From the NCBI GenBank assembly GCA_026315105.1, contig CM048744.1, positions 24,159,759-24,223,758 on the forward strand: 64,000 nucleotides of DNA, written 5' to 3'. The notes under the pieces were generated by a model that saw only the letters and a program-made list of their open reading frames with translations, did not search any database and was not told the origin of the DNA. Source of the DNA: Locusta migratoria (Eukaryota > Arthropoda > Insecta > Orthoptera > Acrididae). Position numbers and translations under genes: made by a program. Below, piece by piece: positions 10,851-22,774 of this stretch (its first letter is position 1; every line of letters starts with the position of its first letter).

Positions 10851-12140
10851 CATACAACAGGAAAGCCCTGGTGTCTGAGCAGTGGCGAAGACTCAAGTGA
10901 CTAGCTGTAAACCCTTGAAGTCGGAGTTCAGAGCCACATGGTTCTGAAAACAAGTCAAAATTAAACATTCAATTTTCGAAAAATATCTACGGTATGCAAC
11001 CCTTATAAATGAGTACGACATCAAAGGTAAGAAAGCTAAGTAAATGTAGTTAGTCACGATTGGGAAGCTTTTACACGGATGGACAAAGTCCAGGCTTCAA
11101 AAGTCATAAAAGTGGAATAAATTCAAAGTCGGGGTAAATCAACTAATACGGGATGCAGCCCCTAGAAATACGTAGTATTTCATAAGAAAGCTAATAATTG
11201 TGGTCGTACAAGGCTAGAAGAGAATTTACTGGGGGTCTGAATGCAAATTACATGATTGGAAACGAAACAACAATATAAAAATAGATGGAGAGGAGATTTC
11301 TTGGTAATAAAGGAAATCAGAAAGATACATAATTTCTTGCCTGAAGGGCATAGGAACAGACAGAGGTGTACTAAGAACACACCACATAGAGTACATATCA
11401 CTTGCATACGGAGAAAACGGAAAAGAACGTTTCACAAGCACTACACAGAATAAATATATTCTCGCATATTAGTCACGTTCCACAAAGCTAGAAAGAAAAT
11501 AAACAGAGTTCATACACCACCAGCTGGTCTCACACAGGTCACCGTTTCCCAGCCGTTATCAAACCGTATTAGTTGCATATTCACCGCGTTTACCTATGAA
11601 AAATCACTGAAATGAAATTGAATACATTTCTGTACATGACCGGGAAAGTTATCACGAAAAATGAACCTAAGATCTGAAGTCTAAGAAACCAGACAAGGAA
11701 TCGATACCATCTCAATGGAAGAAAGAAAATCCAGGACGTTTTACCAGGTCGAAGCGCAGCCACAGAATGTCCAGACAGCCCACAAGCCCACACCAGCGCC
11801 TGGAAATCGGCAAAACCCACTAAAAACGAGGTGGTGGGGGAGAGCTTAAACTCGCGTGTCTTGCCGAGGCTCGCTAACTGGGCATTGCCAACCTCACTTG
11901 AAAACAAAGTGTGGAGGAACCTCTTTGGTAGCACCAAAAACAGAGGTTCGATACAAAGTCAGAGAAACACTAGTACCGAGCAGCCAGCAGCCAGCAGCCG
12001 AAGACAAAAATTCTCATCCATACACACAGACTCCCATGCTAGAAGATTCTCATACTGGCACGTACAGAATAAAGCAAGTACACATTCTCACAGGGACAGT
12101 GGCGTCACGGAGAAACCGTTCATATTGCCACATTCATAGT
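10851..12140. other. Unassigned region
   Basis: Short frames in several phases (plus 11831-12139, minus 11590-11937 among others) show no known domain. No repeat unit detected by eye until the tandem array at 12141. Confidence 0.35.
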
Positions 12141-12345
12141 AACAATGATAAATTATTAGCATTATAAAATCCCAGTAATATTACAGAAACTAACATTTAA
12201 AAAATGAACACAATGATAAATTATTATCATAATAAAATCCCAGCAATATAACAGAAACTAACATTTAAAAACATGAACACAATGATAAATTATTAGCATA
12301 ATAAAATCCCAGCAATATTACAGAAAGTTACATATAAAAGCTTGA
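12141..12345. repeat. Tandem array, three units of about 69 bp
   Basis: CAATGATAAATTATTA recurs at 12143, 12211 and 12280. Each copy is followed by ATAAAATCCCAG, AATAT, TACAGAAA or ACAGAAA, and ACATTTAAAA or a close variant. Units are about 90% alike, so this is a young minisatellite-like expansion. Confidence 0.85.
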
Positions 12346-12646
12346 AATGAAATGCTATTCCTCATGCCTCAGAACGAGAGGGGTTCTCGTTTAGCAAAAA
12401 TGGCCGTCTAGTGAGCTTAGATAATTTACAAGATTAAAAACCTAGGGAAGACGGCAGACAGCCGTCTTTCAACTTATTGTTAAAGCTTTAAAAGAGGTAC
12501 TTTACCGGAAGAAGAGAAGATACGTAATGGAGTTCGCGAATGTACCTTCTTTGTACTTATCTAATTACTCGTTGGAAAAGGAAATGGAAGATTCTAATGT
12601 GGATTTAAACTATAAATTACAAATTAAGCTGGATGTTATTAAAGCC

Positions 12647-13249
12647 TGTGTTGGTACTAGTTTTAATAAACTCTGAATTCATTAACAAACAACTCTTTAA
12701 ATGACCGTGAATTCGTACCCGAAGTTAACTAGTACCAACTCACAATAATTATCCCTAACAATAATTTTTGCTTCCGAATTATTCATAATAAATTACTTGT
12801 TTTGAATGCTTAAAATATTTCAGGATTGCTTTCTACCATCAGATTCTTTAAGTTCGTAAACTCCTGAGTATAATTTTAGTTGAGGCTCCACGAGAGTGTT
12901 TTGTTTCACAGCACTCTTGTATATCAGCATTATATAAAACCATATCAACGTTCGTGCAACTTTAGTGATATCATTATTATGTAAGTCTTTCAGACCACAT
13001 TCAACCTTCACTTTAGAAAAAATCGTTTACACTTCTTGATTCAATTTTTTAGAAATCGTAAACTCTCATCAGTAACATTTTTTAAAACTTTTATTTTAAA
13101 TGTGTTTGACGTAATTAATCACACACAATTCAGTATACAAATCATGATTGCAAATAGACTTCCTCTCAATACGGAATACAAGTCACGACTAACTTTTTTT
13201 CATTTACATTTTTCTTCAGATTCATTGTAAAAAGAAAAAGAAATGTGCA
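12647..13249 (-). repeat. LTR (3' LTR of the minus-strand element)
   Basis: Pairs with 15496-16113. Shared blocks include CAGGATTGCTTTCTACCATC (12822 and 15672), TTTCACAGCACTCTTGTATA and CTTCCTCTCAATACGGAATA. It differs mainly by substitutions and small indels, so the element is not recent. Confidence 0.85.
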
Positions 13250-13499
13250 ACCCTTTAATAATTACGTATCTCGGTTATTTCAGTAATAAAGCCGTTGGAC
13301 GTGGATTCTTGTGAGCAACGTAAGAACCTTCTCATAATAATAAAAAAGTTGTGCATTTTTAATCTTATTTAGAACTTCTTTAATATAATATCGTAGTCTA
13401 CTGATAAGTACTCACATTAAATGATTTACATTGATAGGTGAATCTGTTAGCCTTATTGTATTAAGATACCACTTAAAGTATTAACGATAACCTCTCCTA

Positions 13500-14848
13500 C
13501 ACTTGAAATTCAACCGAGGATCGAATATTTCTAAAGCCATTCATTGATGTTCTCGTTTCGACCAATATTTATCTTTAAAATGCTGTATGAAGTGTTCCCA
13601 ATGTTTAAATTCACTCCTATTTAAAATAGCACACTCGGTAGCCTCGCCTTTAGTTGCCGTATTACAAACCGTATACGTCTATTGCTATTCCAGTTGGTAG
13701 GAAATGCATTTATAAATGAATTTATGAAGATTATTGATTGAAGTTTCCCATTTAGTTTAAATACCGGAAATCTATTTCCTACATTAGTATTAGTAGACAC
13801 ATTAAATTCTTCGCACCCATCGGCTGATTAGGTTTCACGCATTATCGACTCTTGCATAGGTCAAGTCGAATCGCCTTTGTTTACTGTAGTATTAATTTTA
13901 TTATTGTCAGCAAATCAACAAACAAAAACGGTTCGATTATCATTCCTATTAATTTTTAAATTATCATCACACGTAATATCATTAGAAAAACCTTCTTTAT
14001 TATTATTGTCAAAAGTCGATAATCGATTTGTAATCTCCGGCAAACGCAGTTCCGTATTTGAAATTCTATGCGTCATAAAAGTTTCTTTATCGATTTCGCA
14101 ATGTAATTCCGCTGCTCGATCAGTGCTTTATATCTTCTAACACAGTATACATGTCATTAATAGCATCTTTTAAAGTATCTCTTTCTACTTGACCTTCGTA
14201 TAACCTTTTTGTTATATTCTCTATATCGTCTTTATTAATGTGAGGAGCATCGACAAAATTAACAGACACTTCTTGGAGGTGTTCTAAAATGTCGTTGCGA
14301 ACTACCTCAACTCGTGTATTCGTTGCCTCTTGGATTTTATCGTTATTTTTCTTTATTTCTTCATTAACAATGACATTAATATTTTCGATCCTTTTAGTAA
14401 TCTCCCTAATGTCCTGTTTCATTAGCTGTTTCTCCTCTCTAGAACTTTTTATATGTTCTTATAGTCTAGCATTTAGATTACCTAATTCATCGCGGGTTTC
14501 CCTTTGAAAAGCTTCAATATTGTTATTAGTTATATCTATTTTCTCAGTCAGCTCTTTTCTGCTAGCTTGTAATTGTCTTTTAGCATCAGATTTTAATGCA
14601 GACATATCGGAACCCATTTTATCTTTAGAATCGTCTGTTTTTCCTAACAATTCAGCTTTTAATCCAGACATATCAGATTTTAATGCAGACACATCAGAAC
14701 ATATTTTATACTTAGTACCAGCTATTTATCCTATTAATTCTGATTTTACTGCAGATATATCATAACTGTGAAATTCTTTCATTTCTTTAAGCTTCAGTAA
14801 TAGATCCTGTAATAATCTAGTCTGTAGAGATATATCCTCTTCGGACAT
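13500..14848 (-). pseudogene. Gag-like polyprotein remnant with coiled coil
   Basis: From the ATG whose complement is at 14846-14848, the minus frame starts MSEEDISLQTRLLQDLL. It contains three related heptad-rich repeats (DVSALKSD, DMSGLKAELLG, DMSALKSD; about 14590-14700) and continues as EITKRIENINVIVNEE and similar coiled-coil text to 14120. Stops interrupt it near 14728, 14458 and 14120. After a frameshift come FPTNWNSNRRIRFVIRQLK and KHWEHFIQHFKDKYWS (about 13560-13720), the typical Trp-rich core of retrotransposon capsid. Gag would package the element's RNA. No CCHC knuckle follows. Several stops and frameshifts make it non-functional. Confidence 0.7.
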
Positions 14849-15495
14849 TTCGTTATCCGATATGATTAGATATTAGTTAACACCAAAATTAACGATAATA
14901 ACAAAAGACACTTTATGAGGTCACACGGTTGTCACTTCTCGCCTTTTTGCAAATAACTCAGCGGATTTATAAATCTATTTAATCAGTAGTTTCGTTGTTT
15001 GTATTTCAGCAGCAGTTATTTGCTGTTACTGCTGCTGCTGGTACATTTATGAACAACTGCGAGGTTGCTCTGGGTGGTTCTGCGTCCGGCGGCTGGTGCA
15101 GATCGACGGCTTGTGGCCACAGGCCTGTCGGCTCCCCACGCCCGGCTGCAGCTCTGGAAACCCGACGCCCGGCTGCAACGTTGACGTCCCGTCTCGTACG
15201 CCCGGCAGCCACTCCGCGGACGTACAGGGCGTGGTTTGCAATGGAAATAAATTTCTCGGGACGAGCAATCTGCTGCCCCACCCCACACGTTGTAGTCTCG
15301 TGGAAAAAACTGCGGGTCCGTCCGCCTCGGCTGCTCTCCGCCAGACTGCCGCGTCCTTCACAGAATCTGCGGACGTCGATAGCTCTCTTAGCCTTAGCCG
15401 CAATCTTATTATTTCGTCAATTTTCTTCTAAACAAGTCCGTTGGCGACTGTAGAATTTTACTTTCCAGTTACGTTCTGTCACGTTAGAGCCACGT

Positions 15496-16113
15496 TGTGG
15501 TGGTACCAGTTTTAATCAATTCTGATTTCCTTAACAAACAACACTTTAAATGACCATGAATTCGTACCTGAAGTGAACTAGTACCAACTCACAATAATTA
15601 TCCCTGCCGATAATTTTTGCTTCCAAATGATTCATAATAAATTTCTTGTCTTCAATATTTAAAATATTTCAGGATTGCTTTCTACCATCAGATTCTTTAA
15701 GTTCGTAAACTCCTGAGTAAAATTTTAGTAGAGGCTCCACGAGAGTTTCTTGTTTCACAGCACTCTTGTATATCAGCATTATATTAAACCATATCAACTT
15801 TCGTGCAACTTTAGTGACACATAATTATTGTGTAAGTCTTTCAGACCACATTCAACCTTCACTTCAGAAAAAATCGCTTACACATCTTGATTCAATTTTT
15901 TAGAAATCGTAGATTGTCATCAGTAACTTTTTTTCAAAACTTTTATTTTAAATATATTTGACGTAATTCATCACACACACTTCAGTATATACAAATCATT
16001 ATTGCAAAGACTTCCTCTCAATACGGAATACAAGTCATATCTAACTGTTTTTCAATTACATTTTTCTTCATATTCATTGTTAATATTTTAGAAAAAGTCT
16101 ATCACAGTCCGCA
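15496..16113 (-). repeat. LTR (5' LTR of the minus-strand element)
   Basis: Partner of 12647-13249. Its inner edge is followed, in minus orientation, by the candidate primer-binding site and a GC-rich leader with repeated CCCGGCTGC-type words (about 15140-15215). Confidence 0.85.
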
Positions 16114-16936
16114 ACAGCAGGCAATGTCTTCCAGTTCAGCGCGCCGACCTTCGGCTAATCAACGATAGGGACCAGCATTTCCTCGCTGATCGGCGGAGGA
16201 CCCGTCACTGCGTACTGCTGCAGCACCGTCCTTACACACGAAACAAACAAAAGCAAATAAAATTCACACAAGTATATGTTCTCAAACATTAATAACATTC
16301 AAAACATATTCCGTAAGTACCTAATAACTGCGAAACTGAGCTTTACGAGGAAAAGTAGTGGACGATTAAATACACGTCCCAGTACGAGCCACACCAAACA
16401 AACATAAAGAAAGACTTGTTTTCTGTGTGTAAATGTATATACAAGAAATTAATAGAAACAAATTTTGTAAACGAATATTTGTATACTTATTTTCTAATCT
16501 GCCAAAAAACCTTAAAAAGTCCTCTATTTAGTGTGGTCTATGTGTATATAATTTGTTTAGAATGCTCATTTCTATGTTGAAGATGTAAATTTAAAATCCT
16601 AAGCAGAAATATATGTGGAGCGTGTACTAGACTGGTTTTAATAGTCGTGTTTTGCTGTAAATCAGGTTTCCCAGACTTTTTGTCACTGCGTACCACTTAT
16701 CACATTTAGATATTTTGGCGTACCACTGTAGCGCATTTACCTTGAACGTGGTGGTGGATAGGACTGCGGAGGTGGCAGTCCAGAAGGTAGAACGACAAAT
16801 TGTGAGGCTTTCACAACCTTGCTCAGTGCTGACAACATAAAATTGTTTTGTGTCCTGCCGATCAACTATTATGTACAGCAGAAATGTGACACGCACAAAT
16901 AATAATATTTCATGGAAGCACCCATTTTCACCCATC
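16114..16936. other. Unassigned AT-rich spacer
   Basis: A 102-codon minus frame (16627-16935) matches nothing known. No repeat recognised. Confidence 0.4.
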
Positions 16937-17314
16937 AGGGGCTCAGCATTAATTTGCTGAGTACGGGCTTGGTGAACCCGGGGTCCTGAGCCGTGGGCTG
17001 TGTCGCGCCAACAGTCCGCTACACCGTAAGCTCTGTGCGTTCTTCAATCGCCCGGGTCGCGAGTCCGGTACAAAAAAAAAAAAAAAAACCTTAATCTCAA
17101 GGTGTGCTACGTGCCGAGGAGATGCTGTTGAGGTTGAACAGTCGCTAGCGAGCAACCTCTGAGGAACATGCCGCACCTCAGTTGTATATGGCTTACCCAG
17201 GCAAGCGGGGCTCTGCCTGGGTGGACCTCATTTCCCAAGCTGCTCCTGGGACGGAAATAAAACGAGCCGTAAATAGCGTGCGTCGCAAAAACACCGTCTC
17301 TAAGAGAGGAAGAA

Positions 17315-18817
17315 ATGAATTTATTGGTGCAAAGTAACACACCCCGATCGTTCCCTTCCCTGGCCACACATTGGGAAGAACATCGGGCCCTTAACCGATC
17401 TGAGCCTTACTCGTCCCAGTACTTAGTCTGTACACAGGCTGACAGTGAATCTTTCAGTAACACTAAGCCGCAATTTTTTGTTGAAACAATTGAAAATAGG
17501 TTTGGCGAAGTGGTGCCATTTTCTAAAACGAGAAGCGCGTCTGTCCTAATACAAGCGGCATCCCCTACACAGTTAAATGCTTTACTCGCCTGCGACAAGG
17601 TGGGTGACGTCGCCGTAAGTTTCACGCCGCATAAGACGCTCAACATAATCCAGGCTTTAATATTCCACTGTGATCTCCTGTCACAGACTGACGACGAATT
17701 GCGCGCCGACTTAGAGCGACAGGGAGTTCAGTTCGTCCGGAGCATCTACAGGGGACCGAAAAATCGCAGGGTTGCCACCGGTGCATTAACTTGGCCTTCG
17801 AAGGAGATGTTCGGCCCGAGGTCAAGATAATGATATACTGGTCTGATGTAAAACCGTACATCCCTCCCCCTATGCGATGTTTTCGGTGCTGGAAGCTCGG
17901 GCATATGCCCTCCCGATGCACTTCCAGCCCCACGTGCAGAGACTGCGGGCGTCCATCACACCCGGACGCTCCGTGTTCACCTCCTCCTGTGTGTGTGAAT
18001 TGTGGGCTGCAACATCCACCTTGTTCGCCGACCTGTAGTGAGCTCCAAAAAGAAAGGAACATCATGGAATTAAAAGCCCTGGATATATTAACGTATTCAG
18101 AGGCCAGAAGAAAGTATGAGCGTCTTCATCACATTCGGATGTCGTAGTCCTTTGCTGCCATTGCGTCGTCTCCGATTACTATGGGGACGTCAGTCTCCCA
18201 TGTCTCGCCACCTCCTGTGGGCCCTGCAGCGCCAACAACATCAAACTGCCCCCTTTAACGTTGGGGCCCTCCTCCTGCGTCCCAACCACTAGCTCCTGTG
18301 GGGGCAACAGCCCACAATCGTTGAGTACTCCACTCCGCAACACCCAGCCGGAGTAGAATCAGCCTTCTCCGACACCTCTCGCTAGGAAGGGATCCCTAGG
18401 CTCTCTTCCTACCATGGTTTCAGCTACTGACAAAGTGGGTACCAGTGAGTGACTGACACAGCCACAGACTGTGGGTCGTGGTCGTATTGCTTCAAGGTAC
18501 TCGTCAGTCCCCGAGGCTGTGGTAAGGGCCCCAAAGCCCTCCCAGCAAGAGAAACCATAAAGGAGCGAGAGAAGAAAAAGTCAAAGGCTGCTAATAAAAC
18601 GGATTCCACGGTGGAAAATGTGCAGTCACCACCACCATCCCATACGTCTGATGACGTGGTGGAACTACTTGCCTCCCCGGAGGACTTGACTATCACCAAG
18701 ACTATGGAGGCAATGGATGTAGAGGCCCAACCTCCGCCAACAGCGACAACAGGTGATTCCGTGGAACCAACAGCACCCTCGATACTGTCATGCCTCAGCA
18801 ATCACGAAGTAGCATGA
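17315..18817 (+). pseudogene. LINE ORF1: gag-like protein with CCHC zinc knuckles, frameshifted
   Basis: ATG at 17315 opens 171 codons. A frameshift near 17790 moves to the frame with YWSDVKPYIPPPMRCFRCWK. Zinc-knuckle cysteines follow: CFRCWKLGHMPSRC, CRDCGRPSHPDAPC and CVNCGLQHPPC (about 17878-18035). A proline- and serine-rich tail, disturbed by further stops near 18147-18450, continues to a TGA at 18815-18817. ORF1 proteins of this type bind LINE RNA and form the ribonucleoprotein. The terminal TGA overlaps the ATG of ORF2 in an ATGA, suggesting termination-reinitiation in the intact ancestor. Confidence 0.82.
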
Positions 18818-21800
18818 TCTTGCAGAGGAACTGTGACGGTTTTTTCCGCCACCTGCCCGAGCTGTAGCAATTACTGTGCCGCTATCCTCCTTCCTCTGTA
18901 GCGTTACAGGAAACATGGTTTCCTGTCCAGGGGACCCTAGCCCTTCGCGGCTATCGGGGCTACAACAACAACTGCACTGACTACAAGAGGGTATCTGGAG
19001 GCTTCTGCATTTATGTCCTCGCCACTGTTCCAAGTGCTGTCGTGCCTCTCAACACGGCTCTCGAGGCAGTGACTGTAACAATCAGAGCAATGAAGGAAAT
19101 AACTGTCTGCTCTCTGTACCTCCCACCAGATGAAGTCGTGTCCATTGCTGACCTCACTGCTTTGGTCGCGCATCTATCCCCACCATTTGTCCTCCTGGGG
19201 GATGTCAATGCACACCACCCTCTCTGAAGCGGTATACAGCCCTCGGGATGTGGTAGAGACGTTGAAACGTCCGAAACACCGGTGCACCCACACATTTTAG
19301 TATAGTGCATGGCACATATTCTGCTATTGACCTACCGGTATGTAGCCCAAGCCTGCTCCCACATTTACGTTGTGGGTCCATGATGACCTTTGCGGGAGTG
19401 ACAATTTCCCGAGTCTTCTGTCACTCCAGCACTTCGAACCTCCAGGCTACCCATCCTGATGGTGTCTATGTCGAGCAGACTGGCGGGGTTACACCTCAGC
19501 TGCTGTGGTTTCTGTTCCACTACCACCTGATATTGATACGGTAGTCCAACAGGTGACTGCTGCTATAGTCTCAGCTGCAGAGGAGACCGTTCCGATCACC
19601 ACTGGCTCCCCTCGGCGCAAGGTCGTACCCTGGTGGACGCCAGAGATTGCTGAGGCCATCTGGGACCGTCGGCGAGCGTTGCAACGCCACCGGCGTCGCC
19701 CCACAATCGAATATCTGATAGCCTTTAAAAGGCTCAGGGCCCGAGCTCGACGACTCATCCGGCAAGGTAAACAGGACTGTTGGGAGCGGTACGTTGCCTC
19801 TATAGGCTCTCGTGCCTCCCCTTCTCGCGTCTGGTCTCAGGTACGGCGCCTCTTTGGATACTGCCCACTAGCGGGAATCCCGTCTCTGACCGTCGATGGC
19901 ACTCTCTGTACTGACCCGGCCGTAATTGCTGAGTGCATTTCAGAGCATTATGGCAGTTGCTCTGCAACGGCATATTAAAGTGCATCCTTCCCCTCCCTTA
20001 ATCAATGCGTGTATCGAAATACTCTATCTTTTCACATTCGCCGCCGGGAACTGTACAATGCTCTGTTTACGGAGTGGGAGTTCAACACTGCTCTCACTGC
20101 ATGCCGCGATACCTCTCCGGGACCAGACCGCATACACAGCCAGTTCGTCCGTCACCTGTCACCGGACTTTCACCAGCAATTGCTCGTCTTATTTAATAGG
20201 GTCTGGGCAGGGGGTGTTTTCCCATCCCAGTGGAGGGATAGTATTATGATCCCTGTAATGAAACCGGGAGCAGATCCGCTGGCAGTTGACAGTTACCGCC
20301 CCATTAGCTTAACAAATGTCCTGTGTACGTTGCTTATGTGGATCCTTGAAAATCGGAGTCTGCCGGCCCCACTACAGGGAGGTTTCCGCCAGGGTCGCTC
20401 CACTATTGACAATTTAGTGTCATTGGATTCGGACATCCGTACAGCCTTCTCTAGGCGTGAGCACCTAGTTGCGGTCTTTTTTGACCTCCGGAAGGCGTAT
20501 GACACGACATGGCACCACCATATTCTTGCTACACTCTATGACTGGGGCTTACGGGGTCCACTCCCAATTTTTATCAAGAATTTCCTCTCGCTCCGCACTT
20601 TTAGGGTTAGAGTTGGTATCTCCATCAGTCTAGGAGAAGTGCGTTTCACAGGGCTCCTTTCTTAGTGTACCGCTCTTTGTAATTGTGATAAAGGGTCTTG
20701 CTGCGGCATTGGGGTCATCGGTTTGATGTTCTTTATTTGCTGATGACTTTTGCTTATATTAAAGCTCTCCTAGCATTGGTGTCGCTGAAATGTGTCTTCA
20801 GGGAGCCATACAAAGGGCCGCAGTACATGTCTTTACGTTCTCAGCTTGTAAAACCCGGGTGATGCACTTTTGTCGTCGTCGGGCCGTTCACCTTGGCCCA
20901 GAACTCTACCTAGCTTCATGTCGCAGAAACACATCGGTTTCTCGGCATGCTGTTTGACAACTGACTGACTTGGGGGCCACACCTCCGTCAGTTGAAGCAG
21001 ATGTGCTAGCGACACCTAAATATATTGTGATTTCTCAGCCACACTGCCTGGGGAGCTGACTGTCGAACCCTAATGCACTTATTTAAGTGCCTGGACTGTG
21101 GGAGCCAGGTGTACGACTCTGTATCACCTTCTGCACTGCGGATCTTGGATCCCATTCTTCACAGTGGTGTCCGTTTAGCAACGGGGGCATTCCGCGCCAG
21201 CCCTGCGCCTAGCCTCCTCGCTGAAGCTGTCATCCCTCCCTTGAGGTACCGCCGGCAACAGTTGTTGGTTGCTTACATTGCCCACGTCCACGCTATGCCT
21301 CACCATCCAAATCGCAGATTATTGTTTCCAAATACCGACCTTCCCTCTCCACAACGTTATCCCAGATCGGGTCTTCCGGTTGCAGTCTGAGTACGTACTC
21401 TTCATTCTTCACTCGAGTCCTTTCCTCTACGTCCTGCATTCTCTTGCCTATCTCATATCCCTCCTTGGACCATCCCCCGCCTCCAGCTCCACATGCAACT
21501 GTACTACGACCCAAAGGCGTCGGTTTCACCACAAATACTTAGACACCAGTTTCTGGACATACTTGACATATTCCGTGATGCATCATATACACTGATGGCT
21601 TCCAGGTAGAAGGCAGAATGGGTTACGCCTATGTTCGTGGCGACCACACTGAACAACACTCCCTGCCGCCTGGCTGTACTGTCTTTATGGCAGAGCTGAT
21701 CGCAATAACCCGTGCTCTAGACAATCTCAGAGCATGCCCCAGGAAGTCATATGTCTTCTGCAGTGACTCCCTGAGTGGCTTGCACACTCTCGACCAGTAT

Positions 21801-22385
21801 TTCCCCAAATACCATTTGGTGCGATCCATCCAAGACATGGTGTTCAGTCTTGGCAAGTCTGGCCGTTCTGTGGCTTTCATCTGGACTCCAGGCCACATTG
21901 GCATTCCAGGGAATGAACGTGCTGATCATCTGGTCAAGCAGGCCATTGCCTGCCGGCGTCTGGATATCTGTAACCCAGAAGGGGATATCCGCTTGAGTCT
22001 GCACCGAAAGACCTTTGTGACCTGGAATTCGGAATGGGCAACAATGAGTATGCCCAATAAACTCCGTGGAATCAAGCCTACGATAGCAGCTTGGAAAACT
22101 TCCCTACGACCTTCTCGAAGGGTCTCAGTCGTCCTCTGTCGCCTGCGTATAGGCCATATATGGCTAACGCACGGCCACCTCTTACGTCGAGAGGAACCGC
22201 CAGCATGCCGTTGTAGCGCTCTTTTGACTGTAGTCCACATCTTGTTGGACTGTCCACTTTTAGCTGCATTGCGGCAGTCTTTTGCCCTGCCTACTGCGCT
22301 TCCTTTGAATTTAGCTGACGACGCCTCTATGGCTGATTGTGTTTTAGGTTTTATTCGCGCAGCTGGTTTTTATCATAAGATTTGA
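18814..22385 (+). pseudogene. LINE ORF2: AP endonuclease, reverse transcriptase, RNase H; multiply frameshifted
   Basis: The ATG at 18814 starts MILQRNCDGFF, the usual beginning of the endonuclease. VALQETWF, ITVCSLYLPPDE and VLLGDVNAHHPL are APE motifs (to about 19225). RT motifs include DSYRPISLTNV (20289), GGFRQGRST, FFDLRKAYDTTWH (motif A, about 20478-20515) and FADD at 20736-20747, which survives in a shifted frame. RNase H (about 21590-21960) has YTDG, AELIAI, CSDSLSGL and GNERADHLV, so its catalytic acids are kept. The C-terminus has CRCS...HILLDC and stops at 22385. The enzyme nicks target DNA and primes cDNA synthesis there. Frame changes near 19225, 19978, 20665 and 21390 make it non-functional. 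Confidence 0.85.
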
Positions 22386-22774
22386 TGGTGGGTTCGTATG
22401 CCTGATCTTCTAGGCAAACCCCACTTATAGTTTTAATCTGTTGTCACTTTTGTCTTGTCAGTCCTATTTCCGACTGGCAGTTTCAGCATGCGCAGAATGG
22501 CTGGCCCATCCATTCTTATCCTAGTGATCAGCCAGCCAACAACCTCTGCTGTGATATTTAGCATAGTTGATTATTTGGTCCACTCCTATTGTGGTTTCCT
22601 TTTTCTTTTTACGTTGTAATTTTCGCCCACACTGTCTTCTTGTACATCTTGTGTACTGTTTGCGGGGTGCTTATTTTTTACCGTAAATTAAATAATGTGA
22701 TCTCTTGGCTGAGAACAGGGGACTGATGACCCAGCAGTTTAGTCCCCTTTAAACACCCAACACCAACACCAACC

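Larger units (their letters stand above)
12647..16113 (-). mobile_element. LTR retrotransposon with gag only (non-autonomous or pol-deleted), minus strand
   Basis: Two direct repeats (12647-13249 and 15496-16113) of about 600 bp and close to 90% identity flank 2.2 kb of internal sequence. In minus orientation each begins TGC and ends CACA, fitting the TG...CA rule of LTRs. Beside the 5' LTR (inner edge 15495) is TGGCTCTAACGTGACAG, a candidate primer-binding site. Beside the 3' LTR (inner edge 13250) is a short purine run, ATTAAAGGGT, as a candidate polypurine tract. The interior has a GC-rich leader (about 15040-15400) and a broken gag-like frame, but no protease, RT or integrase. No clear target-site duplication was found. 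The gag resembles Gypsy-type proteins, but I cannot fix the clade. Confidence 0.78.
16937..22774 (+). mobile_element. Near full-length I-like non-LTR retrotransposon (LINE)
   Basis: About 5.8 kb with the order 5' UTR, ORF1 (gag-like, CCHC), ORF2 (AP endonuclease, RT, RNase H, C-terminal CCHC-like motif), 3' UTR and an ACACC/ACCAAC-type simple tail at about 22752-22774. The presence of RNase H and a CCHC ORF1 places it with I-group LINEs; the exact clade is inferred. The 5' end is approximate: a GC-rich leader begins near 16937 and contains an A run at 17071-17087. Both ORFs carry frameshifts and stops, so the copy looks dead though recent enough to be aligned easily. The 3' UTR ends with GGGGACTGATGACCC and CAGTTTAGTCCCC, shared with the SINE family. 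Confidence 0.85.

Noticed and set aside
10513..10878. 121-codon plus-strand frame as a gene
   Set aside because: It lies antisense to the repeat as oriented, and the second repeat copy keeps no equivalent frame in the same phase.
12141..12345. Regularly repeated units resembling a CRISPR array
   Set aside because: The units are contiguous tandem copies without unique spacers, and the genome is eukaryotic.
12440..12475. GACGGC-AGACA-GCCGTC hairpin as a terminator
   Set aside because: A 6-bp stem is common by chance and rho-independent-type termination does not apply to this genome.
12527..12676. 50-codon frame (MEFANVPSLYLSNYSLEKEM...) running into the LTR
   Set aside because: It crosses the LTR boundary at 12647, has no recognisable motif and is short enough to arise by chance.
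15006..15453. Overlapping frames of 90-152 codons in the GC-rich leader of the LTR element
   Set aside because: They lie in mixed phases on both strands in GC-rich leader sequence, with no similarity to gag or any other protein I know.
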